64,000 nucleotides of DNA from Danio rerio (GCF_049306965.1 NC_133183.1:15911001-15975000); one strand, 5' to 3'. Numbered from the stretch's first letter, positions 13,701-36,783 are shown. The notes: generated from the sequence alone by a model not told the origin. Made by a program: numbers and translations.

Positions 13701-16700
13701 CACACACACACAAACAAAAAAATAAAAATAAATAAATAAAAACACTATACTTGGTTACACTTCTTGTAATAAATGACCAATATTATTGTTGTTAATGTAG
13801 TTATTAAATGGCTTCCAAATGTCTTCATATTCATCCATTTGGTTTTTAATAAAATGTTACTTTTTCAATGGCCATACACTGTGCCATGGCATTAATCCAA
13901 GTTCCAATAGATGGTGGATCAGGTCTTTTCCAGCTAAGAGCTATCATTCTTTTAGCTTGTAATATAGCATAATCTATTAATTTGCGCTGCTGAAGATTTA
14001 ATTTAAGGTTCTTTGGGTATAAATGTAGCAAAATCATTTTTGCATCTAGTGGAATATTCAAGGGTACAATTATCTTTGTAATATTAATCACTTCCACCCA
14101 AAAGTCTCTAATAATGTTACAAATCATTTTTACAGATTAATTTTTAAAAGAAATAATGATGTTAAAGTTTCAAATCTTTATCAAAAGGTCCAAGATATAT
14201 GATTAAATATATTTTCAAATTAATCTGTAAAAAATGATTTTGCTTTTCAACTGTAGCACACTTAATTTTTTTTTAAACCACAGCAGCAGCATGAAAATTC
14301 AGTGTTTACACAATAAATTGCGTTAATTTTATTTTAAGTTTAAGAGTTTAAGATTGTTTATGTCATGTCGATGTCTTATTAGAAATAAATACGTTGGTTT
14401 CTCAAATTTGGACTCATTTTAAATCTGTTTATGGATATTAGATTCACTTTGTTTGCTTCATGTGTTTTTTGAAAATTGTTCTTGATAAAGTATTTGCAGT
14501 TATACCATGGTAATGGCATGGTAATATGACAAGATTTTTACATTCATTATTCATGAGAATAAACATAACATTTAAAAATAAAAACAGTATATCAATTAAT
14601 CAAAACTACTATATATTAGAATATTTTAAAGTACTGGGCTGCAGCTGGAAGGGCATCGGCTGTGTAAAACATATGCTGTAATAGTTGGCAGTTCATCCCA
14701 CTGTGGCGACTCCTGATAAATAAGGGACTAAGCTGAAGGAAAATGAACAAATAAATGTATAATATGTTTATACTTCAGTTAACCATTTCAGGCCCTTTAA
14801 CATTGATCAGATTGTATTTTATATTTAGCAATATGCTGTGATGCCCAGGTATTGTGACCCTCCGCTGATGTACATGGAGAGAGCAGCTACAAGTATGTTA
14901 ATGAAGTATTAATCTCATGCTTGAGTTCGGCTTTGTGATGGACAAGAGCCACTTAAAGCTGTTCATGAATAAACGCAGGTCTGTTTGGAGTGAAACGGTA
15001 CGGCGTCCATGTCAATGGCTACACTCGCGACTCAAGCGGCAATCTCAACATGTGGCTGGCACGACGATCCCTGACCAAACAGACATATCCTGGGAGACTG
15101 GATAACATGGTAAATAATTCATTTAAACAGCTCATTACTAGTAGTGCTGTACCAAACAAACACCCCTAACTGAGTGAGTCGTCGGACTGCTTAAAACTAT
15201 GTTTCATCTATTCATTTTTTACTCTTATTTACCAATTTATTTATAACCTAGCTTAACTTTTTTATTTTGATTTGTGTTTTTGTCAGAGGATAAGTTTGTT
15301 TTTATTTAATAAGTGAAGTTTTATTTTATTTTGAGGGGTTAGTGGGAAAATAAGAAAACAAAGTCTTGAATTTTTATTATTCTGTTATATTTATGCTACC
15401 ATGGGGCGTTGCAGTGGCGCAGTAGGTAGGGCTGTTGCCTCACAGGAAGAAGGTCATTTTTTCGAACCTTGGCTCAGTTGCCATTTCTGTGTGGAGTTTG
15501 CATGTTCTCCCTGCGTTCGCGTGGGTTTCCTCCGGGTGCTCCGGTTTCCCCCACAGTCCAAAGGTTGAATTGAGTAGGCTAAATTGTCCGTAGTGTATAA
15601 GTGTGTGTGTGTGTGTGGATGTTTCCCAGAGATGGGTTGCGGCTGGAAGGGCATCCACTGCATAAAAACGTGCTGGATAAATTGGCGGTTCATTCCGCTG
15701 TGGCGACCCCAGATTAATAAAGGGAATAAGCCGACAAGAAAATGAATGAATGAGTGATATGCTACTATGTATGGCAGAAATTCTCAATCTCGGTCCTGGA
15801 GGTCCGCTGTCCTGCAGATTTTAGCTCCAACTTGCCTCAACACAACTGCACGGATGTTTCTAAAAAGCCTAGTAAAGCTGCGGTCACACTTGACTTTTCT
15901 CCCTATAGACTTCCATTCATACGCACGCGAATGCATCAGACCGTAAATGCAGGGTCATGCGTTAAGTTTCGCAGTTCGCTACGGTGCAGAGTTCAAGCTT
16001 GGTGAAAATAATCTTGTTTAATCTCACCCCTTTCCTTTTCGACAGAATAACAAGAAATTAAGCTGAAAAGAAAATGAATGAATGAATGAATGAATGACTG
16101 AATGAAATAAATACTGCTCTTTTTATTTATTTTTATAAAAATCCTGAATGATGTATGTTTTTCCACTGAAATATTAACCAGCACAATGGTTTTTAAAAAC
16201 AGCAATAATAAGAAATATTAACTAAGCACAAAATCGCAATACTAGAATGATTTCTAAAAGATCATGTGATACTGTAGACTGGAGTCAATTATTATGCAGA
16301 AAGTTTAGATTCCTCATCATGAGATTAATTAGCACTTTTAATTATATTCATAAAACATTATTTAAGAGTTTACTGTATTTTTTAATCAAATAAATGCAAC
16401 GTTTTGAGCATAAGATGCTCAAAAACAAAATCTTAAGAACTCCACACTTTTGAAAAATATATTTTAAGCGATTATATTAAAAGGTAAATTTGCTCACCCT
16501 CCAAACTGTTTCTGCTAAACACAAAAGAGGAGATTTTAACTAATATTGGAAACATTTTATAAAATATTTTCTTTCTGTTAAAAAAAAGTAAAGAACCTTA
16601 AACTGGTTTGGAACAAGCAGAGGCTGAGTAAATCAATTTTCATTTTTGGCTGAACTACTGCTTTAACATTTAAACAAAAATTAAAACTGTAATTGTGCAT

Positions 16701-19700
16701 GTGTTTTATATGACTATTGTCAGCTTTTTGAAAAAAATTGTTTGTCTATTTAATGCCACATCAGCAACTTATGGCTATTTCTTGGCAAGATCAAAATAGA
16801 CAAAAAACATATTAAATAATAACAAGTTCATGATTTAATAATAGATTATTCAAAATATTAATTAAAACATTAAATATGATTTCTCTGTTTGGTATATGAT
16901 GAATAGCTTAAAATTTAAGCTGGACTTTTGCCAGCTCGTGTGTAGTGGAACACAAACACCAAAAGGTGCAAATATCAATAATGAAAATGTATTTATCAGA
17001 AAATACTTTGCCTTTCCAGTAATATTTATTTTTAGAGATATTGTAATAAAGGAGTTGTCCAACACTTATGTTCCTTTTTTATGAGAACAATTGTGTACCT
17101 TCATTTCAATTGTACCATAAAAGATACAGAACAGTATCATAAGAAGTTATTTCTGTACCATATAAGGTACAATCTTTACAAAGGTACAAAACTGCTCCTT
17201 AAGGAACATCATTTGTACTAACCTTTTTTCTGAGAGTGTGGGGATTAGAGCTGCACAATATATCATTTCAGCATCGAAATTGCAATGCGAGCATACACAT
17301 CAGTCACATCACAAAGGTATGCAATGTCCAGTCCAAATTATAGTTGACCAGGAGCTACAGAATTGCATTTAATCACTGTATTTATATAGAATTTATATGA
17401 TTTATACAAAAATAAATAAATAAATAAACATTTCTTTTTGTTTCTAGTCCAAATATCCACATTTCAAACCGAAAACAAGGTTATTTCACTTACCATACTG
17501 GCAGGTAATTTACTTAAAACTTTATTTTTGCTTTGTGATTATTCAATTTCTGCACCCGAATACTCCTAGACTCGTCAAATAAAGCGATTCAAACCATCTT
17601 GTGAAATTGTATTAATATCGCAATATTTATCGCGGAAAAATAAAATATTGGCGTATCAGATTTTTGTAATATCGTGCAGCACTACTGGGGACACATTTTT
17701 AAAAACATCCATCAAAGTGCTTTCAGTTTAAAACAGCTTTTAGAAGTACACTAATATATACGTGATCTCAAAGCTAATCACCAAAAGACTAAAATCCACA
17801 AGTCTGCTCTTTGGACTTAATGGGGTCTTTAAAGGATTTGATTTCTCACCCAGGCGGCTGGAGGACTGGCAGCAGGCTGTAGCGTAAGGCATACCATGGT
17901 AAAAGAGTGTGAAGAGGAGGCCTGCATCCCTCCAGGCCTGGCAGAGCAAGCGCGTCCTGTGGGTACAGTGAGGTGCATAATCCTTCTTTTCATTTCTATG
18001 CCACTATTCAGCTTCAGCAAAACTGCAAGCTATTACGAAGCACAAAAGCAATTGGGAGCTGGTGATTTCTATAAGGTTAAAGATGCATGTTGCTGTTGTT
18101 TTCTGTTTAGAGATACAAACTCTCTCAACTGCATTTCAAGAGAGACTGATTAACACAGCAGAAAGGCCAGAAATAGCTTCCAGCTGGCAGGTTTCCAGGG
18201 AAATATTATGTTCGCTCAAATGAGGATGACCAGGATTGGAGTTTAAGCGTCAGTGTGATCAAAGACATGCAAATGCCTGGATCATTTCTGCCTGGAAACT
18301 GTTTTACTATGTTTAGCTAAATTAAAAGAAATTTCACAATCTGGAATCTTCCTTTCATGCCTCTCTCTGTCTCTTTTCTGTGCAGCTACACCTACGAAGA
18401 TGATGAAGGAATATTTCCGGAGTGTCAGTTCGTCTTTGATTTAGAGCTGCCTCTCAATTTTCAGCCTCACATTGGAGACGGAGAAGTGCAAGCGTTTTAC
18501 TACTATCCAATAGAGAAGGTGAAGGCAACTATTGATTATAAATCAGTGTGTGAATCACTTTTTATGCTCACCAAGGCTACATTCATTTGATGGAAAACAA
18601 TTTTTCAAGAAAGAATCCTTAAAGATGCAGTATGTTAGTTTGACACCCAGTGGTTCAAATAGGTATTGCACTCCTGGTTCAAAAATGCACTGAAGGTTGC
18701 CAGATTGATGACACCAACAGGAGTGTGCCTGATTTGCCAAAAGTCTGATTTAAGTCGTGTGCTAAATAAAAGAAACAGCACGCAATAGAAGAAATATTCT
18801 CCATATTTAAAGAAGTTTTTGTTCTAATCAATACCGGAAATTTATGTTTTGGAAATGGCTTCTATTTTTTGCAGCTGAACAACAGGATAAACTCACAATA
18901 ATCACCCCATGTGCTTTATTCAGTGTTGAATGCTAATAATGTGAGTTTGAATGCCATTTTACATCACATTCATTGCCATATACTGAAAGCAGCAGCAGAT
19001 AGTTCACCTCAGATCTTGAAAATATAATAAACCGTTTGAAATATCAGGATGCTTTCATACTAGCACCTTTGGTCGCCACCGAGGTTCGTTTGACGTCAGT
19101 GTATGGTACGTTTAGCTAGCGTGATTTTTCTTCTGAAACCGGGTGCGCACCTGTAAACTGTACCCGAGTCCGCCTGAAAGGTGGTTTGGGGTACAGTTCA
19201 CGTGAACTCTGGTCCGGTTCACTTCTGCTACGACTGCAATCGTATCAAATGAAGAAAGTGAACCTCAAACTGTTCAACAAACTATCATTTTCATAATGTT
19301 CATTCGTGTGTGTGTGTGTCTGTGTATCACGTACTGTACATTGGTGAAAAGCGAGACTGAGCCAGGGCAAACACAGTAGCCCCTTCACACATACAGACCT
19401 TTCCGGAAAATTGACGGCAGTTTTCCGGAAATGTCTGTATATGTGAACAGCAATTTTGTTCGGGCAATTTTCCATAAAAAGATGTTGTAACATTACGGTA
19501 ATTTGCTGGAATGCTGCGCTGTGTGTACGCAAAGGGAAGATAGAATGCGCTGACGTAAGCCGTCTACTTTAGCCAATCAGAACACTCCGAATAGCCTTTG
19601 AATAATTTCCAGACACAATTAGCTACTAGATGTTAGTCAGACAACATTTCTATGTTCCTTCTTAATGCAAGCTGTGTAAAAAAAAAAGATCGATAAAATG

Positions 19701-21606
19701 CTTATGATAAACTGTTGTTTGTTTACCTCTAAGTTCTGACCCGTGTGTATGTGAAGCAGCCGGTGAGCGCCGCCAGCACACACACGTAATTAGTAAATCT
19801 CAACATGCGAAAGTGTTCCTCCATATGTTTCATCGAAGTTGTTTACAATACTTATCCATCTACAGAGTGTGTAATGTAGTCAATATTTACAAATACATGC
19901 GCAGCTGTTTGGAGGTTATTTCTGGTTAATGATTTTAGTTTTGGAATGGATGTGTGAATGGTCTTTTCCGGAAAAATTCTGTAACATCCTTACCTGTGTC
20001 AACAGCGCTTTTTAAAAATTCACCGTTAAAGTCGTTCTGGACATTTTCCGGATATTTACCGGTATCACTGTGTAAAAGGGGCTACAGATTATGTCTGCTT
20101 GTCTCCTCCAAAAACAGCTTCTGCAGAAATCGCGTTATGTTCAGAACGTTTATAATATTTTTGCGGCAGATAGACGTGAGCCGCTTTCTGTATGTCTAAA
20201 ACCAAAAGATTCAGTAAGAGCAAAATGACCGCGATGTACAGACGTCTTTCCTTTTTGCCGCTTTGCTTTCGTGTCCGTCACCTAGCAACAACCGTACACA
20301 CAACAGCAGCTCGATGACGCAAGCGTACCGGGGTTCAGAAGAAAAAAAGACAGTGTGAACACAAACCAACCAAGAGAGTGGAAAGGGGGGTCAATCGAAC
20401 TTGCATACGGTCTTGGCAATTGAACCAAGTGTGAAAGCACCCTCAGTTATCCAGCAGGTACATATAATGATGTTAAAGAGGTTTAATGAGTATTAATTAG
20501 TCTATAAACCTTACCATTTCGTTGGAGTGCAGTGAGGGCACTATTCACTATTTATAGTACACTCTCAGAAATATCGGTTCAGGAGCTGTCACTGGGGTTG
20601 TACCTTTTCAAAAGGTACATATGTGTACCTGAAGGGTCCATAATGGTACCTCAAAGATACTTTCTAGGTACATTTGGGTACTAATATGCACCTTTGAGGT
20701 ACCATTGTGGACTCTTTGGAGAGTGTAGGAACAAATATCTATTATGGAAGTCAGTGGCTGCTGTTTTCTACATTCATCAAAATATCTTCTTTTGTGTTCA
20801 ACAGAACAATTGAAGACAACTGGAGGATGAAGGAATGATGACAAAAGTTTAATTTTTTAATGAACTATAACGCAGCTCAACCTTTTTTGAGCATTGATGC
20901 TTATAACTGTCCGCTTGTTAGGTTGTGACTTATGAAACACTGTTTCCGGCTACAAGCCACTACTACTACGTGTGTGACGTCACACTTAGCAAGTGGATTA
21001 TGGACCATAGTGTTTGTTTTTCCTACTATGAAAGTCAATGGTTATAGGTTTTCATCTTTTTTTTTTTTTTTTGCTCAACACAATAAATATACGCGTAAAT
21101 GTTAGGAACTACTAAAAGGTGAATAAATAATACATTTTATTTATTTAATTATCGCTTTTTTAACTTTAAGAGCATTAAAATATTATTATTCCAAACATTT
21201 AACCCAAAGACCAAACGGTATTTAACCTCATCTGTAGAAAATGTATACGACATCAACATAACTATAAATAAATAGTGACATGGCAAAATGTGTGCACTTT
21301 CCTAACCTTACCCCATTTTCTGCTGTGATGTTTTCTCAGGTTAAAGATCTTCTGGTCAGTGAGGAGTTTAAGCCAAACTGTGCCATGGTGGTTCTGGATT
21401 TCCTCATCAGACACGCCATTATCGAGCCAGACTCAGGTTTGTTGTACACTGGAGAATCACCTAGTAGAATTTGATAGTGTTATCTATGCAGTTTGCATTT
21501 AAACGAAAGAAAAAAAAATCGAACATGAAGGCTTTAACTTACGTTTCATGTCATTTCAGAGCCATATTATCACGAATTTGTGGCTGGTTTGCACAGATCA
21601 CTGTGA
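9388..21606 (+). CDS. Nudix hydrolase, Tnr3/DUF4743 family (thiamine diphosphate damage pre-emption)
   Basis: Eight coding exons: 9388-9451, 10970-11208, 14829-14892, 14979-15109, 17854-17972, 18386-18518, 21340-21436, 21560-21606. They join in phase to 894 nt, 297 aa. Residues 22-122 form the DUF4743 part; from about residue 123 the Nudix part reads LFGVKRYGVHVNGYTRD, ARRSLTKQTYPGRLDNM, then the Nudix box (169-191) ending KECEEEACI, and ARPVGTVSYTYEDDEGIFPE. This order matches the Nudix half of yeast Tnr3, yeast YJR142W and plant NUDT20/24, known to hydrolyse oxidised (oxo/oxy) thiamine diphosphates. Within the Nudix box the usual first Glu is Cys175 and the usual Arg is Lys183, while the metal-binding E-x2-EE core is kept. 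All introns are GT-AG; the third is only 86 bp. Structure and family are well supported; the substrate is inferred from homologues. Confidence 0.95.
9800..10150. other. Interspersed repeat fragments in Nudix intron 1
   Basis: A run of 'agtaacgcattacttttt'-type variants (9800-9915), then a 'gtcatggaaa' repeat (9950-10035), then the end of a 'ggctgtgcgatattggaaaa' MITE (10060-10130). All look like old truncated repeats. Confidence 0.55.
10640..10727. repeat. (TA)n microsatellite
   Basis: About 40 TA units with a few interruptions, in Nudix intron 1. Confidence 0.95.
11335..11692 (+). mobile_element. TA-flanked MITE, 5' truncated
   Basis: Contains the family phrases 'aggcttaactaggcaagtta' and 'cattgctctgtttaacatc' and ends in 'aataattttgacttcagg'. 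Same family as 59880-60430 (complete), 26905-27430 and 23705-24170. Confidence 0.8.
11734..12578. mobile_element. hAT-type non-autonomous element with 8-bp duplication
   Basis: 845 bp, opening CAGACATGCCCAAAGTAG and closing TTTGGCCATTCCTG. It is flanked by CTTTAAAG (11726-11733) and CTTTAAAA (12579-12586), an 8-bp target duplication with one mismatch, as expected for hAT. No transposase is seen. Confidence 0.8.
12580..13320. mobile_element. TTAA-type MITE split by internal sequence
   Basis: The left end 'aggatagttcaccaaaaac' lies at 12587-12605 and the matching right end 'gaaatatccctttaag' near 13300. The family core with AAGTCAATGGTTACAGG lies around 13195. About 500 bp in the middle (12640-13140) is unrelated to the family. 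Confidence 0.65.
13440..14130 (-). mobile_element. LINE (L1-clade) 3' end, 5' truncated
   Basis: On the minus strand, 14127-13846 encodes the C-terminal part of an L1-type ORF2: IIVPLNIPLDAKMILLHLYP, then LNLQQRKLIDYAILQAKR, MIALSWKRPDPPSIGTWIN and EKVTFY. A later frame continues with DEYEDIWKPFNNYI to about 13760, so at least one frameshift separates them. The 3' tail runs into Ala/Lys-rich low-complexity sequence near 13690-13740. The endonuclease and reverse transcriptase core are missing. Confidence 0.85.
14634..14758 (+). mobile_element. DANA-type SINE, 3' fragment
   Basis: Contains 'gggctgcagctggaaggg', 'ggcagttcatcccactgtgg' and 'ctgataaataagggactaag'. It ends 70 bp before Nudix exon 3. 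Confidence 0.85.
15402..15758 (+). mobile_element. DANA-type SINE, near full length
   Basis: tRNA-like head (15409-15470), 'gtttgcatgttctccctgcg', 'tttcccccacagtccaaagg', an internal (GT)n, 'gcggttcattccgctgtgg' and a tail of ATGA units. It lies in the intron after Nudix exon 4. Confidence 0.92.
15783..16100. mobile_element. hAT-type MITE fragment joined to a second repeat
   Basis: Left half of the 'AATCTCGGTCCTGGAGG' palindromic MITE (15783-15875), broken at its middle and followed by another CpG-rich interspersed repeat (15882-16000), then an AATG microsatellite (16070-16098). Confidence 0.6.
17090..17245. mobile_element. Short MITE with GTACC-rich palindromes
   Basis: Diverged copy of the 20565-20729 family in the opposite orientation, with repeated GGTAC/GTACC half-sites, ending 'tctgagagtgt'. 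Confidence 0.65.
17245..17684. mobile_element. MITE with 'AGGGCTGCACAATAT' inverted ends, copy 1
   Basis: Opens 'tagagctgcacaatat' and closes 'aatatcgtgcagcacta', inverted complements with a few changes. The better copy is at 61838-62372; fragments lie at 10060-10130 and 32690-32760. Confidence 0.8.
19048..20442. mobile_element. MITE with 'GGTGCTTTCACACTAGCAC' inverted ends, carrying a nested element
   Basis: Left end 'gatgctttcatactagcac', right end 'accaagtgtgaaagcaccc', flanked by TCAG on both sides (19044-19047 and 20443-20446). A shorter copy at 56481-56626 shows what the family looks like without the nested insertion. The nested element occupies 19377-20084. Confidence 0.75.
19377..20084. 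mobile_element. Nested MITE with 'TAGCCCCTT' inverted ends
   Basis: Ends TAGCCCCTTCACACA and TGTGTAAAAGGGGCTA, flanked by CAG on both sides. Internal 'ttttccgga' motifs recur in inverted orientation near each end. It interrupts the outer element, so it is younger. Superfamily not determined. Confidence 0.75.
20565..20729. mobile_element. Short MITE with GTACC-rich palindromes
   Basis: Opens 'tacactctcagaaat' and closes 'ttggagagtgtag'. Internal repeated GGTACC-type half-sites give strong hairpin potential. Confidence 0.75.
20733..21065. mobile_element. TTAA-type MITE copy, rearranged
   Basis: Contains 'ctattatggaagtcagtgg' and, further on, 'gaaagtcaatggttatagg' of the same family, interrupted by about 120 bp of other sequence. 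Confidence 0.55.
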
Positions 21607-21770
21607 AGACTGACTGGTGGTGCTAAGACCTGTGTGAACCTTCTACCGTGTGGAATTTCTATCTTTTACCTCGACTTTAAAAAAATGTAAGCATGTGAAG
21701 CTGAAGACCGTGTCGAGCTGGTGAAGAAATGAGGTAATTTATGCAAACGTCATCCGAAGAAGAAACACAA

Positions 21771-21776
21771 AATAAA
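21771..21776 (+). terminator. Poly(A) signal of the Nudix gene
   Basis: AATAAA 165 bp after the stop codon. The first canonical signal downstream on this strand. Confidence 0.75.
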
Positions 21777-21803
21777 GACCCATGCAAAGTTACCCTATAA
21801 GAA

Positions 21804-21809
21804 TTTATT
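21804..21809 (-). terminator. Poly(A) signal of the rhoa gene
   Basis: AATAAA on the minus strand, implying a 3' UTR of about 1.5 kb. It lies 28 bp from the opposing signal of the Nudix gene. Confidence 0.65.
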
Positions 21810-23342
21810 TTTTCAGTACAATTCAAATGAGTCTGTGGAAATCCAAAGATGCACTGGTATACAAAAGATAATTGACGCATCAAAGGCTTTTTCTCTTACA
21901 ATGAAATGCAGAATCTCTTCTAAGAAATGACTTGCATTTAATAATATGGCATTAAACAGCTCTCTCTCTCTCTCAGTCACATTTTTACTATCTTTTGTCC
22001 TTCTTTAATTCAATTCTAAGATACTAGAATTTGTAAAATATGCAAAAATGATATAGTATAAGCCAGTAGAATTTCACAAAACAAAAAAACATAAAAAATG
22101 CACAGTACTGGAGAAGAAAGAGGGGAATAATAAAAAGACATGGAGTGAAAATGGAGGGAGCTTCTCATTTATACAGTGAGATAAACATATATTTGATTTC
22201 TGCACACCAAATAAAAGCCTGTCATGCAGGCAAAGAGTAATACGGGGTAAATTACATTACTGTCACCTATGATAAAAACGTATCTATATATATAAATATA
22301 TATATAGCCAAAATCAAACAGTGTCTGACAGTCAACATACAGAGCTGCAGTTCTGCTTGGAGCTCCACGAAGGCTGATTAACCCAAAATTGTTTTTGTTT
22401 TTTTGTTCTTTTTTTTAATTACAATACATGAGCAAGCACATAAAATACTCACAAAAAGGTGAATTAGTATGATCATTGCTTAATGCATCTTACTTAGAAT
22501 TTTATAGGCAAATGGCAACAAAGTACAAGATATACTTAACTGGAATAAAGAATTGTAAGACTACTACTACTTTCAGCTACTTTAAACCAGCGATTAAACC
22601 GTCGATTCTGCGACAGGACAGGAGGGCACAGAGGAACCAGTTGTGTTATCAAACAGTATTAGCGTGTTAATGCAAGAAAAAAATGTATATATATCAGAAA
22701 ATCAGTCATGAATGTTTTACATAAGACGGCACTGGGTTCCTGGGAGGTTTCTAAGGTAGTCAACTAGAGTATTACATTGTGCGCCAATGTCTTGATCCAA
22801 AAAAACAACTCCCCGCTTGACATGTAGCATAAGCGATGTAGGGTAGTAACTAATGCCTTTTACACCCTGAATAATGCATTTACTGCCAAAAAAGGAATCT
22901 ATTTTTTTTAGACCAAGTTCTTGCTTACAGTGCTGATCTTCTAATCAAAGGGGCCAAAGAATACATGGCATTTAATCCCACCTCGAACGCAATCACTGTG
23001 AACCCACGTCAATCTTTACTCTACAAATACGCTATCCTTGCTCCGTGATCAATCAGTCTGAAGGCTTTAAGGTCAACTAATCTTGATTTGAAAGAGGACT
23101 GATGGCCTTTTGTGAAATGTTTAAGTCCCTTTTGTTTGCCGGTGCAGCTGTCCCTACTATCTTCTGTAGTTTCTTTTGGCCTGGATTGAAAATGACCCTC
23201 CCTGAACCCCCGAGTACATAATTAACACTAGGGGCTGTTTCTTCCCTCTATTTGCGAACTTTTAGAGCTCTTTCATTTTCCTTGGCCGTGTTTGGTTACC
23301 CCTTTTCCCTCCCTCGTTCTTCTCATTTTCCACTTGTGTTCT
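21810..23342 (-). other. Probable rhoa 3' UTR
   Basis: No exon or recognised mobile element. Largely unique sequence with moderate GC at 22700-23340 and several ATTTA-type motifs. The UTR assignment follows from the stop at 23343 and the poly(A) signal at 21804. Confidence 0.6.
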
Positions 23343-30940
<7,598 letters not shown>

Positions 30941-30954
30941 TGTTTATGTGCGTG

Positions 30955-31110
30955 TATTTACCGTTTTCGTTTCAGATGTCCTCGCTTTCTTTATCTTTTC
31001 CTGTACGACCCCAAGGCCCCGCCCCGCAGACGGTGCCACGCCGCTAGGACACGCCCACTCGTACTTGTTTCGCACCAATCAGAGGCAGAGAGAATGCAAT
31101 GACGTTTATG
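30955..31110 (-). promoter_or_regulatory. Putative rhoa promoter and noncoding first exon
   Basis: The only GC- and CpG-rich block upstream of the rhoa coding start. It has GC boxes (minus strand GGGGCGGGGC at about 31027-31018), a CCAAT-type ATTGG site near 31080, and a possible donor (ACG|GTAAAT) at about 30961. RhoA genes usually have a noncoding first exon. Location inferred, not proven. Confidence 0.5.
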
Positions 31111-31125
31111 AGAACAGCAATAGTT

Positions 31126-31277
<152 letters not shown>

Positions 31278-31490
31278 TTTTTCTGATTTCTTTAATGTGC
31301 CTTCTGCATAAGACATATGCACACACCGAATGGCTAAAAAGTTTGTAAGCTTTACAGTTTTTAACATTCTCTTTAAATTAATTGAGTTTATTCTGCTCAC
31401 TGAGAGTGCATTTATTTTATCAATGATGAGTATGAAAATAACAGCAACTGAAAATACCACATTCAGCTATATTATAACATTTTATTATAA

Positions 31491-31496
31491 TAGAGT
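31491..31496 (-). terminator. Poly(A) signal of ndufb11
   Basis: AATAAA on the minus strand, 63 bp after the stop codon. Confidence 0.75.
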
Positions 31497-31558
31497 TGAG
31501 GAGAGGCAAATGTACAGTCCAACACAAATTAACAGGATAATTAATGACAATATGCTGT

Positions 31559-35554
<3,996 letters not shown>

Positions 35555-35690
35555 TCTCCCGACTTTTCTGTACTCGAAGTGGTTTCGAGACAGCTACCGC
35601 TTCGAGTTATTTTTTTCCGGGTTAAAAATGAAGACGGAAAGGTTTTCACCGTGCCTTACCGCCATCTAGTTTACCGGATGCGCCATAACA
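35555..35690 (-). promoter_or_regulatory. ndufb11 proximal promoter / 5' UTR
   Basis: No TATA box. A YY1-like site (CCGCCATCTAG) lies at 35660-35670; YY1 sites are common in nuclear genes for mitochondrial proteins. An imperfect inverted repeat (11-bp arms ACTCGAAGTGG / CCGCTTCGAGT, one mismatch) lies at 35572-35607, just before the ATG. Function inferred. Confidence 0.5.
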
Positions 35691-35810
35691 TGGGGGTTAT
35701 TGCTGAACAGCAGATGTCTCTGTTTCACGAATCACGACTTTTATTCGTGTGTTTGTTCACAAACTCTAAACCGGATCTGTTAAATCATGTTTGAAAAATA
35801 ATATCTATAG

Positions 35811-35989
35811 CAGGGGTGTCCAAACTCGGTGCTGGAGGGCCGGTGTCCTGCTTCAACACAGCTGCCTGGAAGTTTCTAGTAGTATATATCTAGTAAGAGC
35901 TTAGTTAGCTGGCTCAGGTGTGTTTGATAAGGGATGAAGCAAAACTCGTCAGGACACTAGCTCTCCAGGACTGAGTTTGGACACCCCTG
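35811..35989. mobile_element. hAT-type palindromic MITE with 8-bp target duplication
   Basis: 179 bp, opening CAGGGGTGTCCAAACTCGG and closing with its complement (GAGTTTGGACACCCCTG). Flanked by ATCTATAG (35803-35810) and ATCAATAG (35990-35997). CAGGGGTG ends and an 8-bp duplication indicate hAT. It sits between ndufb11 and def6. Confidence 0.92.
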
Positions 35990-36548
35990 ATCAATAGGTT
36001 TGGCAGTGAACTAATTTTGGAAAAGTTTAGTTTTGTTTCTTGCAAGATCTCTACTGATTATAAAACTTCTGTTGTTGTGTTTCATTCTAATAATAAACCC
36101 ATGTGTTGGGAACACAGTATTACTATTTTAATACCAAATTTGACTTATATATATATCATTAAATACACCTAGACCTAGCACAATGCAAGTTATTGTCTTA
36201 AAATGTATGACTTTTTGTATACGAAATGTCTGTAAAAGTGTTATGCTTTGGTCTTCATTTTAGTTTACTATTAGTATTGGATTGCTAAATTTTAAGTTAC
36301 GCTACTTTAAGGTACATGAGTGCCACACAGTTGTCTTCATAGGTTTTGTTATCTGACTGCAGAAGCAGGAAGTTCTCAAAACCACAGACGCTTCAGCTCT
36401 TCAACATGTTCCTCCCTCGCAAGAAATCCAGTTTACACGCATGAGCCTTTGCAAATCTCACATTCAAAAACAAGTATTCTGATGCTACAGATTAGACCAC
36501 CAGTTCCTTTTTTTGCTGCAATGCACACATACTGAAAATACTTCAAAA

Positions 36549-36554
36549 TTTATT
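36549..36554 (-). terminator. Poly(A) signal of def6
   Basis: AATAAA on the minus strand, 230 bp past the def6 stop. Confidence 0.65.
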
Positions 36555-36783
36555 CAGCGTACATCTTACTCTACACAAGAAACTCATGAGTCAATCAGAT
36601 AATTATGTAACAACTACAGTACAACACGTTTCACTTAATGAAGTGTATAAAAACGGAATATTAACAAACAATGACAGTAATAAAAAGCATCACGACTGAG
36701 GTCTTGGCGCCTTTTAAAAACAACTTCCTTTCATTCAAATCAGTCTTAGCAGTGAGAATGCGAGATTTTTTTTCCTTCTGAGG

